Assembly (NCBI GenBank): GCA_026929865.2
Contig: CM049406.2
Coordinates: 23,687,501-23,751,500 of the forward strand
Source of the DNA: Hyperoplus lanceolatus
Taxonomy: Eukaryota > Chordata > Actinopteri > Uranoscopiformes > Ammodytidae
Direction: 5' to 3'
DNA: 64,000 nt
Shown here: positions 1 to 11,100 of the stretch, piece after piece
How positions within the stretch are numbered: position 1 is the first letter of the stretch
Layout: each line of letters opens with the position of its first letter
Program-made: the position numbers and the translations under genes
Notes under the pieces: generated by a model
Told to the model about the DNA's origin: nothing
The model's database searches: none
Seen by the model: only the letters and a program-made list of their open reading frames with translations

Positions 1-432
1 TTTAGGCCAATTTTATTACCTTTGGATTGTGCCAGTTAGCTGTTTCCCTCGTTCCAGTTCTATGCTAAGCTAAGCCAAGCTAACCCTCTGGTAGTTACAC
101 ATTTAACAAAGGCCTTAATATGTTGAGCATTGTGTCGGTCTTCAAGAAAGAAAATAGGTCCCAAAACGACTAACAACTCCTCTTTAAAGAGGACTCCACC
201 TTTTTAGCATTGCACTCCTAACATTGTGGGACACAAGACCTATATGTTAAAAAATACCTTTCATCTTTGATGGTTTAAATATCATGATAGGTACATGGCT
301 TTATGCTTTATAACTGCCACCCACATCACCCACAATGCAGTTCAACCACCACCTGTTCCTACCAGAATGCAATGAAAACAGTAAGCCCTGCTCCTCATAT
401 TAACTGTTTTACCTCTTGCTGATTGTTTTCAG

Positions 433-794
433 GTTGTAACAAGCTCCAACGAGGAATGGTGAGTGTTACAGCTGATTATAATTCTTTGAGTAAACGTACA
501 TTTAGAATTATGCATTCATATTCAACTTTTTTTATTATCATAATTTACTATAACTGTTTCTAAAACCTCTGTCTTGTAACTAGAATACGAAAGGCTGCTA
601 AGGAAGGCTGCCTTTGGATTTGCTCATCACCAACTGAAAATAAATGCCAGTCTGGAAAATTTGGAGGAAAAACTGAATCATGATTAGGCCGTTGGGATAC
701 CGGTTTGGTTTTTCAAACATGCTGTAAGCTCAAAGCTAAAAGAAGAACTCAATCGATGAATATGGTGATAATTTGATGGACTGCTCTGAATAAA
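433..794 (+). CDS. 3' terminal exons of an upstream factor H-like gene (partial)
   Basis: Two exons are visible: 433-458, preceded by a ttttcag acceptor and followed by gtgagt, and a last exon from 584 with stop TAA at 599-601 and an AATAAA signal at 789-794. They encode a Cys-rich tail, CNKLQRGM then NTKGC-stop, identical to the end of the complete gene whose tail lies at 25276-25444. The CCP exons that should precede them would lie left of the window. The flanking sequence (about 167-905) is nearly identical to about 25005-25745, so this is a second copy of the gene's 3' end. A full upstream gene is an inference; it could also be only a duplicated tail. Confidence 0.6.
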
Positions 795-1336
795 GTCTTC
801 AAATGGAATTTCAAAATGAATCTTTGTAGAATTGTGTCTGCAGTGTTTTGTGTCTAATTGTTCCCCAAAATAATTCCATCCATCCATTGGTTATTCGTAC
901 GCGCGGATCCTCTAAAGGGCCACAATAGTCCAGTTCACTATGTCCAAAAAAAGGGGTTTGTGGGAATTTTGGAAAACTATATATTTTTGAAAACTTCATA
1001 AAGAAACAAATCAGAAAATACATGATTCCATTTGCATAGACACCAATATGGCGGCCACCTTGTAATTCAAGAATGGCAACCTTCAAACGCTAATTTCTTA
1101 ATATCTTGCCTCCTAGATTACCTAGAATCATGATTCGAGTGGCTAAACATACATACGGGGGTAGGGAATGCAATGATGTTAACTAGAAATTGGTACAGTT
1201 GATCAGTTGCACACATTTAGGTCAGTATCTTGGATTTTGAATGTGCATAATTGAAGATTATACGCTTACCTCCTCATCCTGATATCTAAGGGAAATAGGA
1301 ACCTGAGCCAAGTAAATATCTCCACTAAAGTTGAAT

Positions 1337-2170
1337 ATACAGTGGCTTGCAAAAGTATTCATACCCCTTGAAATGTTCTACATTTTGTCACACTACAACC
1401 ACATACGTACATTTATTTTATTGGGATTTTATTTATGTGATACACCAACACTAGGCCAAAAACTTCCTTTTGATCTCATCTGAACAGGGCACCTTCCTCC
1501 AACCCTTGCCAAAAGCCATGCATAGTCAGATAAGACTAAACGTGAAGTTTTTGGCCTGAATGCAAAATGCAATGTGTGGCGGAAACTAACACTACAAACC
1601 ACCTTATACACACCATCACCACAGTGAAACATGGTGGTGGCAGCATCATGCTATGGGGATGCTTTTCTTCAGAAGGTACAGGGAAGCTGGTTAGAGTTGA
1701 TGGGAAGATAGATGGAGCCAAATACAGGGCAGAAAACCTGTTAGAGTCTGCAAAAGACTTGAGACTGGGGCAGAGGTTCTACTACCCTAAACATACAACC
1801 AGATCTACTATGAAATGGTTTAAATCAAATCATAGTCATGTGTTAGAATGGGCCAGTCAAAGTCCAGACCTAAAAACAATAGAGAATATAGAGCAAGACT
1901 TGAAAATTGCTGTTGACAGACGCTCTCCATCCAATCTGATGCTGAATCTGAACCTTGAGCTATTTTGCAAAGAAGAATGGACAAAATATATCAGTCTGTA
2001 GATGTGTAAAGCTGGTAGAGAAGTACTCCAATAGATTTGCAGCTGTAATGGCAGCGATATGTGGTTCTACAAAGTATTGACTCAGGGGGCTGAATACTTG
2101 CACGCCACACTTTTCAGTTTTTTATTTATAAAAAACATTTCTGTACAGCTCTGATCTATCCGAGTTTTTA
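1337..2170 (+). mobile_element. Tc1-like DNA transposon remnant, 3'-truncated
   Basis: A Tc1-type terminal repeat starts at about 1337 (agtggcttgcaaaagtattc). A broken transposase follows; its longest open piece (1567-2001) shows the Tc1 motifs HGGGSIMLWGCF and ASQSPDLKTIENIE. The typical gactcagggggctgaatac tail follows at about 2080, but the right inverted repeat is missing. It interrupts the left copy of the segmental duplication and is absent from the right copy, so it inserted after the duplication. Reading frame and ends are degraded, so it is not autonomous. Confidence 0.8.
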
Positions 2171-3286
2171 TACTCCACAGTACAAACAACAATTTTTATA
2201 TGAATAAACCTGTGGATATTTATTAATCATGATAAACCAATCTATTGTTGAATCCCCAAAAAATGACATACAATGATTTATTCATTTATCACAATCATCA
2301 ATTCATTTTCTACCAATCAACTTATCCCTTAAAAGATGACTTCAGCTCTTTAAAATTAACACTTTAAACTTGACTGTTTTGAATACTTTTGCAGAGGTGT
2401 TTAGGCTACTAGAGAAGAAATGGAAAAGGCCATATCTGCATTGTCACAGGGAGAGAGGAAAATAGAGACCTAAAATTATTTGTGTATTAGAATGAATCTT
2501 CTTAAAAAAAAAAAAAAAAAAAAAAAAAATGTTCTAACTGTAGTAGCTGTGTATCTGAATCTTATGGCAGTGGGGGCGGGACTCGATAAGCCTTTGGCTT
2601 CTCCTGCTACCCTTCGGACGATAACACAAGGTAATATGTATGAATATGCAATGTGAAAATTATGTATTATGTGTAATTGTCCGGAAGAATAATAATAAAT
2701 AAATAAATAAATAAATAAAATAAGTAGATCAACAGTCACTGAAACCCTTTCTGTTTAAAATCATCCAGCATCTGCTTGTGTAGAAATTCATACAGTTAAT
2801 TCCTTACACAGAAAAAAGTGTCAGACTTGGTTTTCAAAAACATTTCAAATTTGTTTGGTTTTTATAAGTTTTAATGATACCAAAAATGTTAGACATGTCT
2901 TTTTCAGTTTTAGTCAATAATTTGACTAATTTGTAAAGACTTGTTACTTTTTCATATGAATGAATGTCGGTTAAATTCAAGTCATTGTTTCAGTTGTTGA
3001 TTCTACTGCTAAGAAAAACAGCAGAAGGGATAAAACTCATGTGCGATCACCAAAGGATTACCTCATAAAGACGTGCCGACAGTGTTGTTCTAATTACTCA
3101 GAATTAATCATGGGAGCGACAGAAGGTATGCACTATAGCTAAAAAACTGAAAAAAATCTGTGAGTTTAGGCTATGAGGTCTTTAATTCAATCACTTTAGA
3201 TGTCAGACAATAATTGCCTTCTGTTGTGGTGGACACTGAATACTGTAGCTGCTGTACTTCTTATTACATTGTTTGGTAGATCTGTG
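2171..3286. other. Left duplicon, non-coding part
   Basis: Diverged copy of about 25900-27850. Shared blocks include the stretch around 2290-2350, 2750-2800 and a strongly conserved block at 2992-3050. It also holds a poly-A run at 2503-2529 and a TAAA microsatellite at about 2696-2717. No gene is assigned; the conserved block is discussed in the findings. Confidence 0.55.
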
Positions 3287-3475
3287 ACTTCAAGTCTGAA
3301 GAGCATCAGTGCGTGTGTTGGAGATGTTCTGCACAGGGGAAGCTGAATCCATCTGGGAGGAGAGAGACGAGGCCCTGTGAGCGCTCAATTGGCCTGGTGC
3401 TCCTCCCGTCATCTGAACAGGAACTAGAGTGACGGGCATGCACAAACTGCTAGGAAGCCTTGTGCTCTAACTAGG
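3287..3475 (-). pseudogene. Fragment of zbtb41 last exon
   Basis: This stretch matches 27850-28200, the 3' coding end of zbtb41. It retains the stop-codon region (gcatcagtgcgtgtgtt) and the block reading ctcctcccgtcatctgaaca, but about 170 bp between them are deleted and small indels break the frame. No zinc-finger sequence or upstream exons accompany it. It is a passenger of the segmental duplication that also copied the factor H-like 3' end. Confidence 0.8.
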
Positions 3476-4390
3476 GAAAAACTCTACTGTGGTCATCACC
3501 TTTCCAAAAACTCAAGGGGAAAAGTGTAAGAAACTGATTAAAGTGTGTGTTTAACTGTTCTACTGTGAGCCTGCCTGTTAAAAGGGTTATGTAAGAACAC
3601 ATACAATTGTCTTGCATTTATATTGGCTAATCAATTTCATCCTGCAATACACAAACATTGCTGCTTCTTTATTTCCATGTTATCTAAATGGACCGCATGT
3701 AGTAATGGTAGGAATACTGACTTTTTGCCTAAGAAATGCAGCTCTAAGCTCAGTGTTTTAACACTAACATTTACAGGCTACTTCTTTCAAACTCCACAGG
3801 TGGAGATTGAATTTTTAACCAACTTTGCATTAGCTTATGCCATCCAAGTGCAGCAGAAAAAATCTGCTCATCATTTCAGCTAAAAATTAAAGCTTACCTG
3901 TTGTTAACTTCTGTGTGAAATTGAAGACCAATTGTTTGATTAAGTGTAAACCAATTTTGCAGGTAAATATGCTACCATTAGCACTATCTTTCCTTGTGAC
4001 TAAAATATTTCCTAAGTAGGAGCAGCCATTCAGACATTTGGTGAATCAGTCCATAATAACAAAGGTTTGTGTGAAGTATACCTCCTGAAATATTCACTGC
4101 TGTGCTGATTATTGAATTAGTTTCAGGTTGCCATGAATATTACCGTATAGTAAGTGTTATTTTTGAATTTTCTTTCAAAGATTGCATTATTAAGTTGTTT
4201 TATTTATCTTATCCTTCCTCTCGTGTTAGGGTCGCCACCGACACGTTTTGGTTTTCAAATGCATAAAAGAACCATTTACATTTTGTTTATTGCATCAAGA
4301 TTTCTTGACTTTGTCAGGAACCTCTATTTCAACAAAATAAAAAAAAAAAAAAAATGTTTCACTTAATTATAAAATGCTCTGGTGGAAATT
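3476..4390. other. Intergenic, nothing recognised
   Basis: AT-rich sequence with short open frames of no recognisable content. At about 4227 a GTGTTAGGGTCG motif resembles the piggyBac terminus at 4400, suggesting an older related end. No gene is supported. Confidence 0.4.
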
Positions 4391-5098
4391 TTAACACTGG
4401 TGGTGTTAGGGTCGTTTTTGACCCGGTTATAAAATAAGATTTAAAAAACAATAACTGAAATCATAAGTGCACTGTCAGCCAACACAATGACAGTCAACTC
4501 CTCTCCCAATTATGTGAGCTCTGGCGGGGTTCTCATTTTGACTTTTTTTGCCCTTATACCTGCATAAAAGCGAAACAAACAGACGGGCATATCCAGACAT
4601 GTGGGGTCAATTCAGTATAGAGGTGGTGACTTGCAGAGTGCACATCTCCTATTTGCAGTATTCAAAAATGAGGAGCCAAGTTCTGGATCATATTTTTGGT
4701 GAAAATGGCCAACTGATTCTAAAGATAAGAGGTGTCAGGTCTGCCGAAGCACTAAGGACAGAAAGATAAACGTATTGTGCTTTACCTGCAAGAAATATCT
4801 CTGCAAAGAACACTGAAAGTGTTGCTTTTTATCACACATCTGTACACACACAAATACACATGCACACAGAGACTTTTACTCTGTTTTTTTTACTAGTTTT
4901 GGAACTAGTAATTGATTTCGATTGGTTTGATTTGTTGATTGGTTGTTGTTTATTTGACCTTACAAATCTATATTTTGTGTTGTGACTTGTTCTGGTTTTC
5001 ATTGTGTGTTTGTATAATGCTGAAATAAAAGTTTGTTTGCTCTTTTCTGAAATAAATATTTATGGGTCGTAATTGGCCAGTAACACCATAGATGTTAA
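4391..5098 (+). mobile_element. piggyBac-type element remnant (TTAA target)
   Basis: The element is flanked by TTAA on both sides (4391-4394 and 5095-5098). Its imperfect inverted ends are ACTGGTGGTGTTAGGGTCG on the left and, in reverse complement, ATCTATGGTGTTACTGG on the right. At about 4727-4816 one frame encodes the Cys-rich C-terminal module of piggyBac transposases: a CxxC pair, a second CxxC pair and a final CKEH before the stop. The catalytic core is deleted, so this is a non-autonomous derivative. Confidence 0.75.
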
Positions 5099-5869
5099 AA
5101 AAGTATTAAAATGAAAAATGAAAAAATAAATAAAACAAATTTAGTTAAGAAATGTGTTCTCATACCCCTCAGTAATAATCAGGTAACACAACAACCAAAT
5201 ATTTATTTATATGATTCTCTTAAGGTTCATTTTACAATTTTTTTAATTGAAATTGAGGCGCATACTGACAAAAAAAAGGCCCAGCCTCCTACACGAAAAA
5301 TATTAAAAACAATATTTTTATGGATAAGGAAGCCTAACAAGGACATCCTTGCATTGCTTTGTCTATACATTATATAGAAGAGCCCTTCCACTATAACTGG
5401 ATGAATCAGTAAGCATTAGTTTTTCTATTGATAAACATGCTAAAGAAGTTTGCCGTGAGAAGTGTCATCACACCATGGTTGGACAGGGAATTAAAGGAAT
5501 ATGTGGTTGAACGCAATCCAGCGAAATTAATATCAAACAGCTCTGGTTAGAAATCAGATTGACAAATGTATTGCAAACTAAGAAACCTTGTAACTAAGTT
5601 AAATAGAAAGAAAGGTATATTGTACCATAAAGCCAGCTGTCCTGTCTCATAAAGAAGAATAAACCCTCCATAACTTCATCAAAGGTGACTGTTTTCTCTC
5701 AACGGCTTTGCTCCAGTAATAAAGTCAGTCATGGCTGGGCATGATCCACTTTTTGTTCCGACTGACTGTTGTGATAACATAATAATCAGAATGGCTCCTT
5801 GTTGGTTTTGATTTATATTTATAAAATAAATAAATAAATTAGACTGAATTTACTTCAGTTTTAGCCTTT
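5099..5869. other. Intergenic, nothing recognised
   Basis: AT-rich, with short open frames and an ataaataa microsatellite near 5820-5840. I see no domain, splice-consistent exon or mobile-element end. Confidence 0.4.
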
Positions 5870-5877
5870 GGTCTGAG

Positions 5878-7507
5878 CAGGCCCGGCCCTGGGCATAGGC
5901 AGTATAGGCAAATGCTAGGGGCGCATCCATCCGCAGGGGGCGCCGCTACAAAAAAAAAAAAAAAAAAAAAAAGAAAGAAATGGGCTACCAAAACTTTTTT
6001 TTTTTTTTTTTTTTTACTAATACTGTTAATACTATAATTTCAAAATATGAGTTAAGCTTAACACATGACAACTACTGAGGATAGACAAACTATAAAAAAA
6101 ATTGACGCGCCCCCCTCTCCTCCGATAGACTTCCAGATTTCTGGCGATCAGCCAGGTATCTGAACAGTAACTTCACCGGTCGGAAACGGAAGGAAAGAGC
6201 GCACACCATGTCAAAATGACAAAAGCTCTCTCGTGCCAAGGAAATACTGAGAAGGAAAAGAAGAGGAGGAAAAACGTGACAAAGACAGAGGTAGGCCTAC
6301 AGTGACGTTAATGTGATGAATGAATAGTGTGCTGCATTGTTTTAGCCGTTGTAGGAGCAGTGTGTTAACTTGCTAGCTTTTGGAAGATGGGTAACGTTAC
6401 TCCCAGCTTAAATTCATCAGAGGCATTTACAAAGATTTTTCAATTAGCCTACATCCCCTGTCATAATTTGACAAAGTTTGCACTGCTTGTAGGCTAATGG
6501 TTATTAGAAAGCTATTCCTTTTCCACTATAATTAATGGTTGTCAACCTTGGGTTTATTGTGTTAGTTTACATCAGTGTTAAAAGTGCACAGTATAATAAC
6601 TGTTAATATTGCATACTTGAGGCAAGTCAAGTTTATTTGTGAGGCACTTTTCAACACAAATCAAAGTGCTATACATAAAGCCATGATATATCATCAGAAG
6701 GCTTGATTCTGATTTAATAAAAAGCAGGAGCAAACTTTTCCGTTTGATTGTATACCTTACCTAGGCCTATAGCTTTCCATTAGTTACTGCTTCTCTTCAC
6801 TCACTGGTTGGATGCTAAACTGCATTTCATTTTAATGACAAGAGTTTAATCTTATCTAATTTCCATTTTAAAGCTTTTCACCATGTATTAATATAAATAA
6901 TGTAACAACATGTATACTTCTCTTTTCTCTTCAGGTTTTCATTTGAAATACTTTGAGCCACCTGTCCTGCAGACATCTTCTCCACCTCAGCACAGCCCAG
7001 TGATGTAGCATGAGGAATAAAGGCTTCACCAATAGACCCAAAGGCAAGAGTAGTCAGGCTGTAGCAAGGTGAGGTGAGCTTGTTGAGATATGAAGATGAG
7101 GTCTTAACATCTAAATGGAGACAGCTCTCTGTTGGAATCAAGTTAAATAGCAGTACAGACCAGAGGTCATTTAATGTTGTAATATAGCTTTTGTGTGGAA
7201 TTATATTCAATGCAAAGTTATGATTTATTGAAACTATACTTGTAATAGATTATAATTTTAAATGTTAACGTCTGCATTTTTTTGTGCAAATTGTAATATT
7301 GTATTCATTGTTTAATGTTATGTCACTTGTTTTGTAATATGGTTTTTATTTTGTGGGTTATTTTCTATCTAAAATAAAATGAATTGTCAAAGACAAAGCT
7401 ATCCAGTTCTGTGTGAGTGTATGAACAGTGGTGGACCTGACTGCAATGCAATGGGGGTGCCAGCTAAAATCTTGCCTAGGGCGCCAAATTGGTCAGGGCC
7501 GGCCCTG
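5878..7507. mobile_element. hAT-type transposon, non-autonomous
   Basis: The ends form an inverted repeat (CAGGCCCGGCCCTG on the left; CAGGGCCGGCCCTG in reverse complement on the right). They are bordered by a perfect 8-bp target duplication GGTCTGAG at 5870-5877 and 7508-7515. Inside, near 6208-6290, a start-like stretch rich in Lys/Arg ends at a gtaggc donor. At about 6933-7010 a short frame ends in HSPVM-stop. These could be the first and last exon relics of an autonomous parent. Poly-A and poly-T tracts lie at 5950-6015. No full transposase is present. A LINE-tail-like patch sits at 6625-6690. Confidence 0.75.
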
Positions 7508-7515
7508 GGTCTGAG

Positions 7516-8100
7516 TGTGTTTGGTGTTTCATAATACTGACCTCTGATCACAGCAGTGCGGGAAATCATTTTGAAATCTGGACTGTAAACAAATGAATCC
7601 TGTCCTTTGGCTTCTATTCTGTGTTAACAAACACTGACCAATGCTGCATTATTTCTTGGAATGGAATAATGGAATCAAATATGGATTAAAGACGGTAGTT
7701 GAAACTTCAGCTTTAATGAACAAATGTAAAGAATGATCTTTGCTCAAGAAAGCAACAACTCTGCCAATGAGGATTAAAGCGGTAATTTGTGTTTACTAAG
7801 CTACATAGTGTATATGGTTTGTAATACATCACAATGTGGAGTTTATGTTTATAATGATTACATAAGAGAAACTTTCATTTACTTAGATTCATCACTGTTA
7901 TAACTGACTTTCACATGAATTTAAGAAACTTTGTGTTTTTAAATTTTCTGTATGTCAAATGTCTCTGAGAGCAATATGAAAAAAATACCAATGTTTACTC
8001 CACGCTTCTAAACCTTTAGGGGAAATGCCTTCAACAATCATTAACTGGTTCTGATATGAACTGGCCTCTTTGCTCTGCTTTGACTTTAATTCCTGACAAG
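7516..8100. other. Upstream region of the factor H-like gene
   Basis: AT-rich sequence before the signal-peptide exon. The promoter should be here, but I see no clear TATA box or element that I can defend. Confidence 0.3.
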
Positions 8101-11100
8101 ATGAGCACCAGATATCTTGGAATAATTCTCCTGGTTTGTCTTCCAGGAGTGCTACGTGGTAAGAACGTTAGTATTAATTTACAATAAGGATACATTAATT
8201 AGCTGATAGCTAACGTAATGCTCAATGCTAACTTAACATCATTAATGGTTAGTTAATGCATAGTTAATGCTTATAAAGCATCAACTTACTGTTAATGTTA
8301 AGTTATCAACGGATAGTTAATGTTTGGTTAATGAACTATGCTTAGTTAACTAATTGTTAATTAACCATTGGCTAAGTGAATTCTACTGAAGCATTAACTA
8401 GCAGTTATAAACAGTTAGTTCATGTTTAGTTAATGTTTATTTAGCATTAGCTAAGCATTGATTAACAGCTTATTAATGTACCCTTATTGTACAGTGAACA
8501 GTAAAATATATCACCTTTCATTTCATTTGTTTGAAAAAAAAAACATTACAGTATTCTGCTAATCACTGTTTCAGCACAAATTGCAGCTCAGTCCTGCAGT
8601 GCTCCCAGCCTGGATGGTGGGGATTTCCTCCCTAAGCAGCAAACATATTCTGATGGAGAAAGGCTCGCTTATGCCTGTGAAGAAGGACGTAAACCAGTGG
8701 TGGAGGGTGTGTTGGCAATAAGCACATGTCAAAATGGCAACTGGTTTCATGTACCACAATGTATAGGTAAGTGTTCCATTCCATGATATCTCTAATGCTT
8801 AGGTGAAACGAGAGACTGAGAACCAGCACAAGTGTTTTTCACTTTAACCTTTAAGTAATCTTTTTTAACTGCTTGTTTTGTTTATTATGATTCTCAAAGC
8901 CACTGGAAACTTTTTATAATAACTGATATTTATTAGATGTTTAAATACAGTAAAATGTTCATACTGCTTCGATAGATTTGCAATACTTTTGGATGTAGTC
9001 TGGATGCAGTACTGGTATCCTTATGTGTGGTAAAAGAAGATGGCTGCCCATCCAGAGAGAGACAGGCTCTGTTCGAGTTATCTTTCAGTTAACATGTTAA
9101 TACAAGTCAACAGTTTATTATATCTACAGGTTAACAATCGGAACAATTATAACTTCATTACTTCATTATCTGTCATAGTTACACGCATTTTCCTTTGATA
9201 AGACTCAACAATGAACCAAATGTGATCAATATAATGAAAATATTTGAAAGGAAATGTTATCATAAAATATTGAAAATTAAATGTACTTTAAAATCAGTCA
9301 TGGATTTTCAAAAAACATAAAAAAAAATTGTCAAGGCGTAACTCAGAATCAGAAACAAAGGATGCAATAGATCTTCGAAGCAGTTGGTCAGAACTACCCA
9401 CCTTTACTGGTATGAACAACTCAATATATTTCATTACAAAAATCTATCAAAGTTGTTACCCAAATAATTATGAGTGCATTTTTTCTTTAACCCTCTACGT
9501 TATGCATTATGATGGCAGTTGGTAAAAAAAAAAAAAACAGTAGGGGAGAACAGGGTAATCTGAGCCACTTTTTACATTTGCTCCCCTCTAAGAGAGCTAA
9601 AATGATTTATCACTCAAATTTACACATTTTCCATTAATTCAGGATGTTTCCTAGAAATGGGCATTAGCAGATTTTTTTCAAGACAAAGGGCAGTGAAAAT
9701 ATGATTGTTTTAAAAAACGTTGTCATGTGGCTCACTTTACCCCAGCTGTGGGGTAAACTGATCCACTTACTTGTTCCACTCTGAAGCTACCATAACAACA
9801 CATATTGTAACAGTAAGAATCGTGAAAGCTAGCCACACATTCCAGAACTAATGTCGGACTAGTAAAAGAATGATGGGGTTTGGTCAATTAAGCAAAGCAA
9901 ATTTTATAAACACTTGAAAGTAACTCTGAACAAAATCAAATACAACATATTATAATTCAAAAGGTTTTAATAAGATTAAAATGAAAGATAGAACCAGTTA
10001 GATTAGAACACAGTCTGGGGGTCAGAACACAGGACCCGTAGAGCCAGCTAGTGTCTGGGGGTCAAAGCATAGGAAAATCAGAACCAGTGAGAACAGCCTG
10101 GGACTCAGAACACAGGAGAAGACCCAACTGGATTATAACATCAGTCTGTCATACTCTACAACCTAGGCCTACTCTACATTCCAGAGCTGAAGCCCTATTT
10201 TGGTGAAAAAAAAAACATGCTTACCACAGCACCATGAGGTCCTCTCTTTCAGGGCCATGGGGAAATGAGAGGGGCTTGAAAACATATATCTCACATGACC
10301 ACAAATGTTTTCCGTTGCTTAGATACAGGGGGTGGTTCACATTACCCGATGTCTCAGATTCCCCCGTTATCCCCTACATATTTTATTTTTAATGTAAACT
10401 TCAGGGTGTTACCTTCAAACAACACTGTACCCTAATGGCAAGGCAAGTTTATTTATATAGCACAACTCAGACACAAGGCCATTCAAAGTGCTTTACAGGG
10501 GCAAGATTAAAATACACAATAGAAAAGCGAATGAATAAAACATTTAAAAGCAAATGAATAGAAATAGAACACTTAAATAAAAATTTGAAAAATGATTGCT
10601 GACATATGTTGCTATCATTGGTTGCTGCTATTTCACCCTCACCCTCACTTTCTCCTTGCATGGTTGCCATCAGCTCGTTGTCTTCCTCATTTCTAAACTC
10701 AAATCATAATGGTACATCGTTGCTTAAAGGCAACATTTGTGTAGCGAGCGGGGCAATAAAGGGGGAAGAATCGGGGTGAGGGAGTACCGACAACGACACC
10801 AGGGGAGTTACACCCCTGGAAATAAAGTAAAGATAAGAGATGTAACTTGTGTTGAATAATATTAACAATGCTGATAAGGCAAACAGATTCGTTAAACTGA
10901 CAGACAGAGACGGGAATTCAAAATAAACCAAATCTTTATTTTGATGGAAAACAGATAGAATGTGCAGGAACTGGCACTACTAAGGATGAAAAGGGATTAG
11001 TGTGTAAAAATGAATAAACAAGATAACTAAAGAGAAAATATTCTTTATTACAAAATTGCTAAAACTCATTTATATATCAATCAATTTATCAATCAATTTA

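Noticed and set aside
1567..2001. 144-codon frame as a host gene
   Set aside because: It is a broken Tc1 transposase piece.
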